Origin: Mycolicibacterium poriferae
GTDB taxonomy: Bacteria; Actinomycetota; Actinomycetes; Mycobacteriales; Mycobacteriaceae
Assembly: GCF_010728325.1 (NCBI RefSeq)
Contig: NZ_AP022570.1
Span: 1,550,001-1,614,000 of the forward strand
Reading direction: 5' to 3'
DNA length: 64,000 nt
Below, one piece after another: positions 1-8,428 of this stretch. A program made the translations under genes and the position numbers. Position 1 is the first letter of the stretch, and each line of letters begins with the position of its first letter. The notes under the pieces were generated by a model. The model did no database searches. It had not been told where the DNA came from and worked only from the letters and a program-made list of their open reading frames with translations.

Positions 1-631
1 CGCGGCGTTCACCGGCGGCGATCACTGCGGCGGCGCCGTCCCCGAACAGCGCACTGCCGACCAGGCTGGCCATGGTCGGTTCGGCGGCGGTGTAGGTGAG
101 CGAGCACAGCTCCACCGACACCAGCGCGGCGACGTGTTCGGGTGCACCGCGCAGGTAGTCGTGCATGCGGGCGACTCCGGCGGCCCCGGCCACACAACCC
201 AGCCCGAACAACGGGACCCGGCGTACGTCCGGGCGAAGGCCCAGCCGGCCGGCGATCCTGGCGTCCAGCGAGGGCACCGCGATACCGGTGACCGTGGTGG
301 TCATGATCATGTCGAGGTCACCGGGTCCGAGGCCGGCCTCGTCCAGCGCGGCGGTGAGCGCCTCGCAGGCGAGATCGACCGCGTGCTCGAGGTAGAGGTC
401 GTTGGCCGCACCGAAATCCGTCAGCGTCGGGTAACGCTCCAACGGCAGCACGAAGTTCCGGGTGGACACCTTCGCGTGTGCGTGCAGGCCGCGGACCACG
501 TCGCCGAGGTCGGCGAACGCGGGCACCGCCAGAAAGGCCTCGGTGATCTCGTCTTGGCGGTAGCGGTATTTCGGCAGTGCTCCCTGGACACCGGTGATGA
601 CGCTGATCGGGTTGCCGGAATGGGGGGTCAT
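1..631 (-). CDS. Type III polyketide synthase (chalcone/stilbene synthase family), C-terminal part cut off by the window edge
   Basis: About 210 N-terminal residues are visible; the frame runs open off position 1. The product should condense malonyl-type extenders onto an acyl-CoA starter, as the mycobacterial Pks10/Pks11/Pks18 enzymes do. The motif [12 protein letters not shown] around residue 140 holds the expected nucleophilic cysteine of the thiolase fold, and residues such as GDGAAAVI near the cut fit the family. The ATG at 631 overlaps the stop of the upstream MMPL gene as ATGA, so the two are probably translationally coupled, suggesting a polyketide or lipid product that is exported. 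The substrate cannot be told from this fragment. Confidence 0.85.
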   Translation of the reverse strand, partial: MTPHSGNPISVITGVQGALPKYRYRQDEITEAFLAVPAFADLGDVVRGLHAHAKVSTRNFVLPLERYPTLTDFGAANDLYLEHAVDLACEALTAALDEAGLGPGDLDMIMTTTVTGIAVPSLDARIAGRLGLRPDVRRVPLFGLGCVAGAAGVARMHDYLRGAPEHVAALVSVELCSLTYTAAEPTMASLVGSALFGDGAAAVIAAGERR

Positions 632-2931
632 GTGATGATCCGTTCGCCATCGTTGTCGTGGTCTTTGGTGTCGGGGACTTTATGAATGGGGACCGTGGCG
701 TTGGGGGTCTTGCTGTCACGGTCTGGGGTGTCGGAGAAGCGCGCTGCGGGTTCGTCGTCGATTCCCAGGCGGTCGTGCACCCGTTTGAGCCAGCGCGGCG
801 CCCACCAGTTGGCGCTGCCCATGACGTGCATGAAGGCGGGCACCAACACCATCCGCACCAGGGTGGCGTCGGCGAGGACGGCCAGCGTCAGCCCGAGGCC
901 GAACATCCGCATCACCGAGGTGCTGGCGGCGATCAACGCCGCGAACGAGATCGACATGATCAGCGCGGCCGCCGTGATCACCCGGCCGGTATGGGCGATA
1001 CCGAGCGCCACCGCCTCGTCGTTGGACATGCCGGGACTGAGCCAGAACTCGCGGATGCGCGCCACCAGGAACACCTCGTAGTCCATCGAGAGGCCGAATG
1101 CGATGCAGAACAACAACACCGGCATGTTGGCGACCAGAGTGCCGGTGTGGGTGGTGCCGAGCCCGCCGAGGTGGCCGTCCTGGAAGATCCACACCAGCGC
1201 ACCGAACGCGGCGGTCAGCGAAAGCATGTTCAGCACCAGGGCTTTCAGCGGCACCACGACGCTGCCGGTGAGCAGGAACAGCAGCCCGAACATGATGACG
1301 GCGATCAGGCCGAGCACCAGCGGCAGGGTGGAGGTGATCGCGTCCACGCTGTCGCGGTTGGTTTGTGCGGTGCCGGTGAACTCGACCGCGCGCCCGCCGG
1401 GCCCGGCGACGGCGTGCAAGCGGTCGAGCTGAATCTCCGAGGCCTCGGAGAACAACGGCGCGGTGGTGGCGACAGTCAGGTACATGCTGCCGTCGCGTGC
1501 GGCGGTCGGCGCGGACGGTGGGCCGGTCCGGCTGCCCGCGACGTAGGTGCCGGTCGGTGCGGACACCGCGGCGACGTCGGCAACCCGGGACAGGTCGGCG
1601 GCGTAGCCGGACACCTGCTCGGGGGACACACCGGCGCTGTCGGGGACGACGACGGTCACGGCGGTGTCGGAGTTGGCGGCGAACTGCTCGCGCAGCTGAT
1701 CGCCGACCTGATGGGCCGAGGCCGACTGCGGCAGCACCCGGTCGTCGGGGAACCCCCAGCGCACCCCGAGGAACGGTGCACCCAGAACGAGCAGGAGCGC
1801 CACGACGGCCAGGCCCAGCGGCAGCGCCCGGCGCATCACACCGTGCGCGCAGCGATACCAGAACCGCTGCTGCACGGGCACCGGACCGGGGTCGGGGCGG
1901 CGCAGCAGGCGACGGGCCAGTCGGGCCACGTCCAGCGAGTCGAGTCGGTCGCCGAGCAGCACCAGGGCGGCGGGGGTGATGACGACCGCTGCCGCGGCGG
2001 CGAACGCGACGGTCGCTACCCCGGCGTAGGCGAAGGATTTGAGGAAGTGCATCGGGAACAGCACCATCACCGACATCGACAGCGCCACGGTCGTCGCCGA
2101 GAACAGGACGGTGCCCGCGGTGCTCATCGTCCGCGACAGCGCGGCGGCGCGGTCGGCGCCGCCAAACAGTTCGTCGCGGTAGCGGGAGATGATCAGCAGC
2201 GTGTAGTCGATGGCCAGCGCCAGCCCCATGGCCGCAGCCAGGTTGAGCGCGAAGATCGAGACGTCGGTGGCGAACGTGACGACCCGCAGCACCGCCAGCG
2301 CGCCGATCACCGCCATGGCGCCGATGGCCACCGGCAACGCCGCGGCCAGGAGCCCCCCGAACACCCACACCAGGACCAGGAAGCTCAGCGGGATGGCGAG
2401 CGACTCCATCAGCAGCAGGTCACGCTGGGACTGCTCGGTGATCTGCACGTTGACCATCGCCGTGCCGCCGGTGCGCACCGTGACACCGTCGCGCTCGCCG
2501 CTGACCTGCTCGGAGATGTCCTCGGCGTAGGTCTGTTGCTGCGCTTCTGTACCGGTGATGCCCGCGACGATCAGCCCGGCGGTGCGGTCGGTGCTGATCA
2601 GGTCCGGTGCGACGGGAGAGGACCAGGCCGAGGAGATCTCGGCGACGTGCGGATTCTCGTCGAGTGCGGTGACGATGTCCCGGGCGACGGTGCTCACGGC
2701 GGGGCTGTCCACCCCGTCGGGGGAGGACACCACGATGACCATCTCGACGTCACCGCGGCCGAAATGTTCGGTGAGGAGCCTTGCCGCGCTGGCGGATTCG
2801 GAACCCGGGTCCTGAAACCCGCTGGGGGAGAGGTGATTGGCGACGGGCACGCCGAACACGGCCAACGCGACCGTCAGCGCGGCCGCAGCGGCGATGATGC
2901 GTCGCGGCACGGCCAAGGCCAGCAGAGTCAT
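628..2931 (-). CDS. MMPL/RND-family membrane transporter
   Basis: A 767-residue inner-membrane protein of the MMPL branch of the RND superfamily, which moves lipids or other hydrophobic products using the proton gradient. One membrane helix lies near residues 7-30, followed by an extracytoplasmic domain, a helix bundle around 170-340, a second external domain from about 395, and a final bundle around 535-690. Both bundles carry the Asp-Tyr pair typical of the proton relay ([16 protein letters not shown] and [17 protein letters not shown]). It is shorter than classical MmpL proteins (about 950). The ATG at 2931 has a GGAGG some 17 bases upstream, which is rather far. It is probably co-transcribed with the type III polyketide synthase whose start overlaps its stop. 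Confidence 0.9.
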   Translation of the reverse strand: MTLLALAVPRRIIAAAAALTVALAVFGVPVANHLSPSGFQDPGSESASAARLLTEHFGRGDVEMVIVVSSPDGVDSPAVSTVARDIVTALDENPHVAEISSAWSSPVAPDLISTDRTAGLIVAGITGTEAQQQTYAEDISEQVSGERDGVTVRTGGTAMVNVQITEQSQRDLLLMESLAIPLSFLVLVWVFGGLLAAALPVAIGAMAVIGALAVLRVVTFATDVSIFALNLAAAMGLALAIDYTLLIISRYRDELFGGADRAAALSRTMSTAGTVLFSATTVALSMSVMVLFPMHFLKSFAYAGVATVAFAAAAAVVITPAALVLLGDRLDSLDVARLARRLLRRPDPGPVPVQQRFWYRCAHGVMRRALPLGLAVVALLLVLGAPFLGVRWGFPDDRVLPQSASAHQVGDQLREQFAANSDTAVTVVVPDSAGVSPEQVSGYAADLSRVADVAAVSAPTGTYVAGSRTGPPSAPTAARDGSMYLTVATTAPLFSEASEIQLDRLHAVAGPGGRAVEFTGTAQTNRDSVDAITSTLPLVLGLIAVIMFGLLFLLTGSVVVPLKALVLNMLSLTAAFGALVWIFQDGHLGGLGTTHTGTLVANMPVLLFCIAFGLSMDYEVFLVARIREFWLSPGMSNDEAVALGIAHTGRVITAAALIMSISFAALIAASTSVMRMFGLGLTLAVLADATLVRMVLVPAFMHVMGSANWWAPRWLKRVHDRLGIDDEPAARFSDTPDRDSKTPNATVPIHKVPDTKDHDNDGERIIT

Positions 2932-3032
2932 TCGATGAAGCAGGGCAACCTCCGCTCCTTGACGGCGCCCAAATTTACGCTACCGCAAGCCCGCGCGGGG
3001 GTTCACCTGATCAGCGACCCGTCAGCATTTGG

Positions 3033-3767
3033 TCAGGGAAGCTCGAAATGCTGGTAGTCCAGCGGCGTACGCCAGTGCCCACCCCAGGTCCAGCCGCGGT
3101 CGGTGAACGCGAGCACCGCGGCGTCGCCGTCGTGCAGCATGCCTGGTTCGGTGCGGGTGCGGTCGACCCACGGGGCGGCGTTGGCCGGCTGGTAGTCGCC
3201 GCGGCGATCCACGAAGGGGTTCAGCCGCGGGTTGACGTCGATCGCCCGGCCGTAGGCGTGATACGACCACTGCCCGGTTCCGGGGATATCGCGGCAGTTG
3301 AACGCCGAGGTGTTGTTGTCTCGCATCGACAGCTCGTCATCGGCGTCGGGGTAGTTCTCGACCGTGCGCATCCGCTCGATGGGATAGCCGATGCGGTAGA
3401 GCTCGGCGAAGACGGCGACGACCTCGTCGGTCAGATCCTCGTGGACGACCAGCTGGCCGCGGCGGGTCTGTCCGTCGAAACCCCGGTAGTCGAGCTCGAC
3501 CTGCCGCAGTCGCTCCGGGGGCAGGGGGCAACCCGGCTGCCAGGTGCTGCCCAGATCAGCAGCCGTGACGGAGCTGATCACGGCCGGGCCGGCCGTCGGC
3601 GGAGGTGGAAGCGGCGGCGGCCGCGGAACGGTGCGGAACGTCTCCGGTGCCGGTTCGGCTGCCGTCGGGCTGGCCGGTGACGGCGTGGCCGGGGGCCCCG
3701 GATCGGGCGCGCACTGGACCAGCACTGCGGTCACGGCCACCAGCGCAGCCAGCCTCGCGATCACCAT
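3033..3767 (-). CDS. Lipoprotein, M15-family metallopeptidase (D-Ala-D-Ala carboxypeptidase-like)
   Basis: About 244 residues. The start at 3767 gives a lipoprotein signal: a hydrophobic stretch ending in the lipobox LVQC, with Cys19 as the likely lipidated residue. A Pro/Ala-rich linker follows to about residue 75, then an M15-type peptidase domain. Visible zinc-ligand motifs are SYHAYGRAIDVNP (His and Asp) and the terminal HFELP (His). Such enzymes trim peptidoglycan stem peptides outside the membrane. An upstream in-frame start would add 13 residues before the signal and was not chosen. The gene stands alone, with a palindrome (3798-3814) just upstream. Confidence 0.85.
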   Translation of the reverse strand: MVIARLAALVAVTAVLVQCAPDPGPPATPSPASPTAAEPAPETFRTVPRPPPLPPPPTAGPAVISSVTAADLGSTWQPGCPLPPERLRQVELDYRGFDGQTRRGQLVVHEDLTDEVVAVFAELYRIGYPIERMRTVENYPDADDELSMRDNNTSAFNCRDIPGTGQWSYHAYGRAIDVNPRLNPFVDRRGDYQPANAAPWVDRTRTEPGMLHDGDAAVLAFTDRGWTWGGHWRTPLDYQHFELP

Positions 3768-3797
3768 CGGACCCAACGTACCGAAGCATCCCGATCC

Positions 3798-3814
3798 GAT
3801 TAGCACCGCTAATC
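3798..3814. promoter_or_regulatory. 17-bp perfect dyad, possible operator
   Basis: GATTAGC-ACC-GCTAATC is a perfect 7-bp inverted repeat with a 3-base centre, 31 bases upstream of the M15 lipoprotein start and within the divergent region before the small membrane protein gene. Its position and symmetry suit a dimeric repressor site. It has too few GC pairs and no T-run for a terminator. The cognate regulator is unknown. Confidence 0.4.
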
Positions 3815-3872
3815 AGTTCTGTTAGTTGGGCTTTCGAAATCGACGCAAAGGTCACAAACTCGGGCGCATCCG

Positions 3873-3901
3873 TGTGATCTGCGCCATGCCCGGGTTATAG
3901 T
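3873..3901 (+). promoter_or_regulatory. Probable promoter of the small membrane protein gene
   Basis: A near-consensus -10 box TATAGT (3896-3901) lies 17 bases after TGTGAT (3873-3878). Transcription would begin near 3908, giving a leader of about 20 bases that contains the AAAGG ribosome site before the ATG at 3929. The -10 is convincing; the -35 is weak. Confidence 0.5.
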
Positions 3902-3928
3902 GCGTCCGCAGTCACAGAAAGGGCGGCC

Positions 3929-4150
3929 ATGGTTGGAATTGGCGAAGGCGCGATGATCCCGCAGCAAAGCGAGACCTCACGGCCGGCACACGCTTCCCAC
4001 TCGGCCAACTGGCTGCTCGCCACGCTGCTGAGCCTGATCCTGATCGCAGCGATCGCCGGCGTGGTCGTGGCACTGTCCAGCGGTATGCCCACGGTCGCGA
4101 TCGTCGTCGCGCTCGTCACCGGCGCCGTGTTCGCCGGCGTCCTCTGCTAA
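3929..4150 (+). CDS. Small hypothetical two-helix membrane protein
   Basis: 73 residues. A polar N-terminus of about 26 residues is followed by two hydrophobic stretches (about 27-48 and 53-72) with very little loop between them, so a helical-hairpin membrane protein is likely. AGAAAGG sits about 7 bases before the ATG; a second in-frame ATG lies eight codons later. No family recognised. The stop overlaps the end of the convergent tmm gene by 4 bases. Confidence 0.65.
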   Translation: MVGIGEGAMIPQQSETSRPAHASHSANWLLATLLSLILIAAIAGVVVALSSGMPTVAIVVALVTGAVFAGVLC

Positions 4151-5493
4151 CGCTGCAGAAACCGCGCAAGGCTGTCGTCGGGCTCATCCCACCAGGTCGT
4201 GCTCGGTGTCGGTCCCACGCTGCCCGTGCACGGTGAGGCGAACGACTTGTCCCGGTAGCCGGTGATGCTCTCGTCCTTGTCGTGCTCCCACTCGACGAAG
4301 TGTTGCCGGACCAGGTCGAGATCGAACGACGGATAGTCGGTCAACGTCATCAGGTCGCGCACGTACTCGGTCTGGAAGTCGATCTGCTCCATTATGCTGT
4401 CGACCCGCGCGTACCGGTCCCGCCACGCGGCCACGTCGGCCGCCATCTCCTGCGGCGACGGCGACGGCAACCGGCCCAATACGAGGTCGCGGGCGACGAA
4501 TGCCTGCGCGTCGAACATGGTGAACGTGTAGTACTGGTCCTGCATGCCGAGATACATCAACCGCGGATTGGCGGTCCAGGCCACGCCCTTGTACAAGCCG
4601 TCGGGGTAGAGGTTGTTCGGGGTGCTCAGTCGCAGTTCCGCGTCGATGAACGGGAAATGGTGCAGGTAACCGGTGCACAGGACGACGGCATCGACGTCGC
4701 GGCTGGTGCCATCGGTGAAATGCGCTGTGTGGCCCTCGAGATGACGTAACGCGGGAACCTCGGTGATGCCGTCGGGCCAGTCGAAGCCCATGGCGGCGGT
4801 GCGGTAGGCCACGGTGATCGACGCGGCTCCGTACTTCAGTGCCTGCAGCGCGATGTCCTCTGCCGAGTAGCTGCTGCCCAGAATCAACAGGTCCTTGCCG
4901 GTGAACTCGGCGGCGTCGCGGAAGTCGTGGGAGTGCAGGATGCGTCCGGGGAATCGGTCGAAACCGGGATACTCGGGCACGTTCGGGGTGGAGAAGTGTC
5001 CGGTTGCGACGATCACATGGTCGAAGGACTCGGTGCGCAGCACGCTGTCCCCGGACGGCTCCCACGTCTGCACCGTCACCTCGAACGTCTGGGCGGCTCC
5101 GTCGAACGACACAGCTCGCACCGGCGACTCGAACTGGATGTACTGGCGCACATCGCTTTTCTTCGCGCGGCCGACGATGTAGTCGTAGAGCACCTCGCGC
5201 GGCGGGAACGACGGTATCGGGCGGCCGAAGTGCTCGTCGAAGGTGTAGTCGGAGAACTCCAGACACTCCTTGGGTCCGTTGGACCACAGATAGCGGTACA
5301 TGCTGCCGTGCACGGGATCTCCGCGCTCGTCGAGTCCGGTGCGCCAGGTGTAGTTCCACAACCCGCCCCAGTCGCTCTGCTTCTCGAAGCACACGATCTC
5401 ACCGATGTCAGCGCCCGCCAGGCGCGCCTGTTCGAAGGCATGCAGTTGGGCGAGACCGCACGGGCCTGCGCCGATCACGGCGGTTCGGGTCAT
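4147..5493 (-). CDS. tmm: Flavin-containing monooxygenase, trimethylamine monooxygenase type
   Basis: 448 residues, the usual length of bacterial Tmm, which oxidises trimethylamine to trimethylamine N-oxide with NADPH and O2. Seen: FAD-binding GAGPCG at residues 8-13, conserved SNGPKECLEF at 71-80, the FMO signature FPGRILHSHDF at 181-191, and the NADPH-site motif GSSYSAED at 206-213. From memory, the segments around DWGGLWNYTWRTGL, GSMYRYLW and YLGMQDQ match Tmm of Methylocella and Roseobacter-group bacteria very closely, much more so than general Baeyer-Villiger FMOs. It lies 33 bases downstream of the TMAO demethylase gene on the same strand, which strongly supports this function. Other tertiary amines or sulfides could also be substrates. 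Confidence 0.88.
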   Translation of the reverse strand: MTRTAVIGAGPCGLAQLHAFEQARLAGADIGEIVCFEKQSDWGGLWNYTWRTGLDERGDPVHGSMYRYLWSNGPKECLEFSDYTFDEHFGRPIPSFPPREVLYDYIVGRAKKSDVRQYIQFESPVRAVSFDGAAQTFEVTVQTWEPSGDSVLRTESFDHVIVATGHFSTPNVPEYPGFDRFPGRILHSHDFRDAAEFTGKDLLILGSSYSAEDIALQALKYGAASITVAYRTAAMGFDWPDGITEVPALRHLEGHTAHFTDGTSRDVDAVVLCTGYLHHFPFIDAELRLSTPNNLYPDGLYKGVAWTANPRLMYLGMQDQYYTFTMFDAQAFVARDLVLGRLPSPSPQEMAADVAAWRDRYARVDSIMEQIDFQTEYVRDLMTLTDYPSFDLDLVRQHFVEWEHDKDESITGYRDKSFASPCTGSVGPTPSTTWWDEPDDSLARFLQR

Positions 5494-5526
5494 GGTTCCT
5501 CCTGGTAGTCGACGGAGTGGACGGTG

Positions 5527-7845
5527 TCAGGAACGGGGCCGGGACTTGTCCGGGTCGTAGAACGGCAACGTGGTGACGGTGGCGCCGAGTCGCTTGCGGT
5601 GCCCGTCCAGCTTGCCGACCTCGACGCGGGTACCGGGTTCGGCGTACTGAACGGCTATGCGGCACAACGCGATACTGGAACCCAGTGCTGGAGAACGGGC
5701 GCCGCTGGTCACCACCCCCACCTGAAATCGCCCGACATGCACGCAGTCGCCATGGCCGGCGAGGTCGTTGCCGTCCAGCCGCAGCCCGACGAGGAGTCGC
5801 TGTGGGTGCGCCTGCCGTTCGAGCAGAGCGGCGCGGCCGACGAAGTCGTCGGTCTTCGACTTCAGCGGGACGGTGAAGCCGATGCCGGCCTCGAACGGGT
5901 CGGTCTGGTCGTCGAACTCGTGGCCCGCGGCGACCAGTCCCGACTCCACCCGCAGCAGCTCCAGCGCCTCGAGACCCAAGGGGGCGAGCCCGTACGGCTG
6001 CCCGGCTTCCCACACCGCATCCCACACCGTCTCGCCGGTGTCAGGGTGCATCCACAGTTCGTAGCCCAGCTCGCCGGTGTACCCGGTGCGCGAGATCACC
6101 AGCGGCACGCCGTCAGGCCCACCCAGCCGGCCGATCAGGAACCGGAACCACCCCAGCTCGGGCAGCGCGGGCTGGGTCGGCGGGGTCCAGATTAGTTCGG
6201 CGAGCAGGTCGCGGCTGGCGGGGCCCTGGACGGCGAGGTTGTGCAGGTGATCGGTGGAGTCCTTGATCCACACCTGGCGCAGGCCCAACCGGTCCGCCTG
6301 CTCCCGCAACCAGACCCCGTCGTAGGGGTCGCCGCCGATGAATCGGAAGTTGTTCTCGCCCAGCCGCAGCACCGTGCAGTCGTCGATCACACCACCGGCC
6401 TCGGTGCACATCGCGGAGTAGACGACCTGTCCGCGCGCCAGCCGGCGGATGTTGCGGGTCAGCGTGGCCTGCAACAACGCTTCGGCGTCGGGGCCGAGGA
6501 TCTCGAACTTGCGCAGCGCCGACAGGTCCATCACCGCGGCCCGTTCGCGGCACGCCCAGTACTCGTGCTGCGGGCCGAAGTTGTCGTACGCGGTGGGCAA
6601 CCAGTAGCCGCGGTACTCACTGAACTGTTGCGTCAGCGCGCGGGTGCGCGTCGCGAAGGCGGTCGGCCTGGTGAGCACCGTGTCGGCGTCGGGCGTCAGC
6701 CGATGTCCCAGCGCCACGGAGAACCTCCTCGTGGAGTCGTAGACGCGGACGTGGATGTCGGTCGGCATCCAGCCGTTGGACGGGTCGATGTCGTCCGGGC
6801 AGGCCGACGAGGCGCACACCAGGTCGGTGCAGGCCCGGAACAGCACGTAATCGCCGGCCCGGGACCACGGTTCGTCGCTGATCAGCTGGTGGTCGGCGTC
6901 GAACGCCGTGTTGTAGAACAGGTTCAGCGCCGGCCAGCCGGCGCGGGCTGTCACGCCGAACCGCGACAGCGTGGCGTTGAAGTTGTCGGTGCAGTTCACG
7001 TGGCCCGGGTAGCCCAGGTCGGCGTAGTACTTGGCGGTGCAGGCCAGGGCGAACGTATCGTGGCGACCCACGGTGTCGCGGACCACCTCGACGAGGGGAC
7101 GGGCTCGCGGGTCGAAGAACTTGCCCGCCAACCCCGGACGCGGGTAGGCGCCGCCCCCGACGGTGCGGGTGGTGGTGGCGTCGAGGCCGTACTCGGTGCC
7201 GTCGTGCAGCGAGTGGGCGTCGAAGGCCAGGAAATCCGAGCACTGCCTGCCCTGGACATCGATGACCTGGATGAACTGTCCGGCGCGAACCTCGTAGGCC
7301 GAGGCGGTCCTGGCGTCGATGCGCATGTCGTACAACGGTTCGGCCAGCGGCTCGGGCAGCTCGGCGGGCTCGAGGCGGCGCGGGTCGGCGCGGCGCACCT
7401 CGACCCAGACCTCCGACGGCGGGTTCGGATCCTCCGCGGCCGGCGACATCGGCGACGCGGGTGCGGCGACCAGCACCACGGCGTCGGCGTCGACGCCGAA
7501 ACCGGCCCGCGCACCGGCGGGCGAACGACCGTCGAACAGCCGCGTCGCCACGGCGGCATGCTGGTCGATCCGATGCTGAGACAGCAGCGTCAGAATTCGT
7601 GCCGCGGCGAAGCCCTCCTCGTCGGGCCCGGCGACCAGCCGCCGCAGCACACTGGCTGGGGCGTCGGGTACGGTGCCGGGCACCGCGGCGGGATCGGCGG
7701 ACAACACGGTCAGTTCGGCCGGCTGGCGGCCATGCGGATCGATGACGTCGACGCGGTCGCCGCCGCAGACCCGCAGTGCGGTGACCGCCCCCGGGCGGAC
7801 TCGGAACCGCTCGACCGGGTCGTCGAGGCCGGCACGTGCGCGCAT
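5527..7845 (-). CDS. tdm: Trimethylamine N-oxide demethylase (DUF1989 + GcvT domains)
   Basis: 772 residues. Tdm splits TMAO into dimethylamine and formaldehyde; its C-terminal tetrahydrofolate-binding GcvT domain is thought to capture the formaldehyde. Order seen: a degenerate DUF1989-like N-terminal part (about 12-150), a full DUF1989 domain (about 165-375) and a GcvT/aminomethyltransferase domain (about 405-765), ending in PFYDPDKSRPRS. Asp204, Cys269, His282, Cys285 and Cys349 (the last in SACPDDIDPSNGW) fall where I recall the metal-site residues of Methylocella silvestris Tdm, at a constant offset of six. I chose the ATG at 7845, 16 bases after the cupin stop; an upstream in-frame start would overlap the cupin gene. 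A dimethylglycine oxidase-like activity is the main alternative. Confidence 0.85.
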   Translation of the reverse strand: MRARAGLDDPVERFRVRPGAVTALRVCGGDRVDVIDPHGRQPAELTVLSADPAAVPGTVPDAPASVLRRLVAGPDEEGFAAARILTLLSQHRIDQHAAVATRLFDGRSPAGARAGFGVDADAVVLVAAPASPMSPAAEDPNPPSEVWVEVRRADPRRLEPAELPEPLAEPLYDMRIDARTASAYEVRAGQFIQVIDVQGRQCSDFLAFDAHSLHDGTEYGLDATTTRTVGGGAYPRPGLAGKFFDPRARPLVEVVRDTVGRHDTFALACTAKYYADLGYPGHVNCTDNFNATLSRFGVTARAGWPALNLFYNTAFDADHQLISDEPWSRAGDYVLFRACTDLVCASSACPDDIDPSNGWMPTDIHVRVYDSTRRFSVALGHRLTPDADTVLTRPTAFATRTRALTQQFSEYRGYWLPTAYDNFGPQHEYWACRERAAVMDLSALRKFEILGPDAEALLQATLTRNIRRLARGQVVYSAMCTEAGGVIDDCTVLRLGENNFRFIGGDPYDGVWLREQADRLGLRQVWIKDSTDHLHNLAVQGPASRDLLAELIWTPPTQPALPELGWFRFLIGRLGGPDGVPLVISRTGYTGELGYELWMHPDTGETVWDAVWEAGQPYGLAPLGLEALELLRVESGLVAAGHEFDDQTDPFEAGIGFTVPLKSKTDDFVGRAALLERQAHPQRLLVGLRLDGNDLAGHGDCVHVGRFQVGVVTSGARSPALGSSIALCRIAVQYAEPGTRVEVGKLDGHRKRLGATVTTLPFYDPDKSRPRS

Positions 7846-7861
7846 TCCTGCTGCGGCGGTG

Positions 7862-8236
7862 TCAGGGGGCGAAGGAGCGGTAGCCGACGTAGAACGCCAG
7901 CGCACGATCGGGCGTGGAGAACAGGATTCGGGACCCCTTCGGGAAGAAGATCGCGTCCTTTGCGCGGGCGATCTCGACCTGCCCGGTGTCGACGTTCTCC
8001 AGCCGGAACTCGCCCTCGAGGACGATCTTCATCTCGTCGTAGTCGTAGTAGTAGTCCAGCGGCGCATCGGTGTTGCGCAGTTCGAAGTAGCCCGAGCACA
8101 TGGGCACCCCGTTGGGGTTGGCATAGACGTCGTCGATGAATCCTTCGGTGCCGGGGTACTGCTCCAGCGGCATCTGGGGCAGGGTCTTCCAGAACCCGGA
8201 CGTCACCAGGAAGGTCGGCGCGGCGGTACTCGTCAT
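7862..8236 (-). CDS. Histidine-free single-domain cupin (EutQ-like) heading the tdm-tmm operon
   Basis: 124 residues forming one small beta-barrel domain, with YDYDEMKIVLEGEFRLE and DAIFFPKGSRILF as the two conserved cupin segments; it resembles EutQ/DUF861-type cupins. There is no histidine in the whole protein, so the usual metal-binding His cluster is absent and catalysis by a His-bound metal is unlikely. The ATG at 8236 has GGAGG four bases upstream and was preferred over an earlier start. It is the first gene of the operon, 16 bases before tdm. It may bind a small ligand or assist Tdm, but this is inference. Confidence 0.75.
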   Translation of the reverse strand: MTSTAAPTFLVTSGFWKTLPQMPLEQYPGTEGFIDDVYANPNGVPMCSGYFELRNTDAPLDYYYDYDEMKIVLEGEFRLENVDTGQVEIARAKDAIFFPKGSRILFSTPDRALAFYVGYRSFAP

Positions 8237-8260
8237 CAGGCCTCCAGCATGATCTCTGTC

Positions 8261-8291
8261 AGGAAACAACGTCTGATGAGAGGAAACCACG
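8261..8291. promoter_or_regulatory. Pair of 11-bp direct repeats upstream of the TMA/TMAO operon
   Basis: AGGAAACAACG (8261-8271) and AGGAAACCACG (8281-8291) match at 10 of 11 positions and are spaced exactly 20 bases apart, two helical turns. They lie 25-55 bases upstream of the cupin start. Such spacing is typical of tandem activator or repressor sites. No regulator gene is adjacent, so the binding protein would be encoded elsewhere. Confidence 0.4.
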
Positions 8292-8350
8292 CCTGGGTTT
8301 CGGGGAGATTAATCCCGGTAGCGCGCAGGTATCGCCTCCGGTGACCCGGC

Positions 8351-8411
8351 CGCGAACGTGCATTCCCGGTAGCGCCGGGCGCACGACAGCGACAGGGAAC
8401 GCACGTTCGCG
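8351..8411. repeat. 61-bp imperfect palindrome between two genes
   Basis: The arms CGCGAACGTGCATTCC (8351-8366) and GGAACGCACGTTCGCG (8396-8411) are complementary at 15 of 16 positions and enclose a 29-base GC-rich loop. A 12-base direct repeat (TCCCGGTAGCGC at 8313-8324 and 8364-8375) extends into it. It lies just after the stop of the 795-residue membrane protein gene and before the cupin promoter region, so it may act as a terminator. It lacks a T-run and looks more like an interspersed palindromic repeat. Confidence 0.55.
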
Positions 8412-8428
8412 GGGGCCGGCGGGTGGTG

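Noticed and set aside
658..3057. Long plus-strand frame opposite the MMPL transporter
   Set aside because: His/Gly/Gln-rich composition, no ribosome site, no motifs; the minus-strand frame has clear transporter motifs.
4147..5493. Baeyer-Villiger monooxygenase annotation
   Set aside because: Length and conserved blocks fit trimethylamine monooxygenase, and the neighbour is a TMAO demethylase.
6241..8139. 632-codon plus-strand frame opposite tdm and the cupin gene
   Set aside because: Antisense shadow of the conserved DUF1989/GcvT protein, with low-complexity composition.
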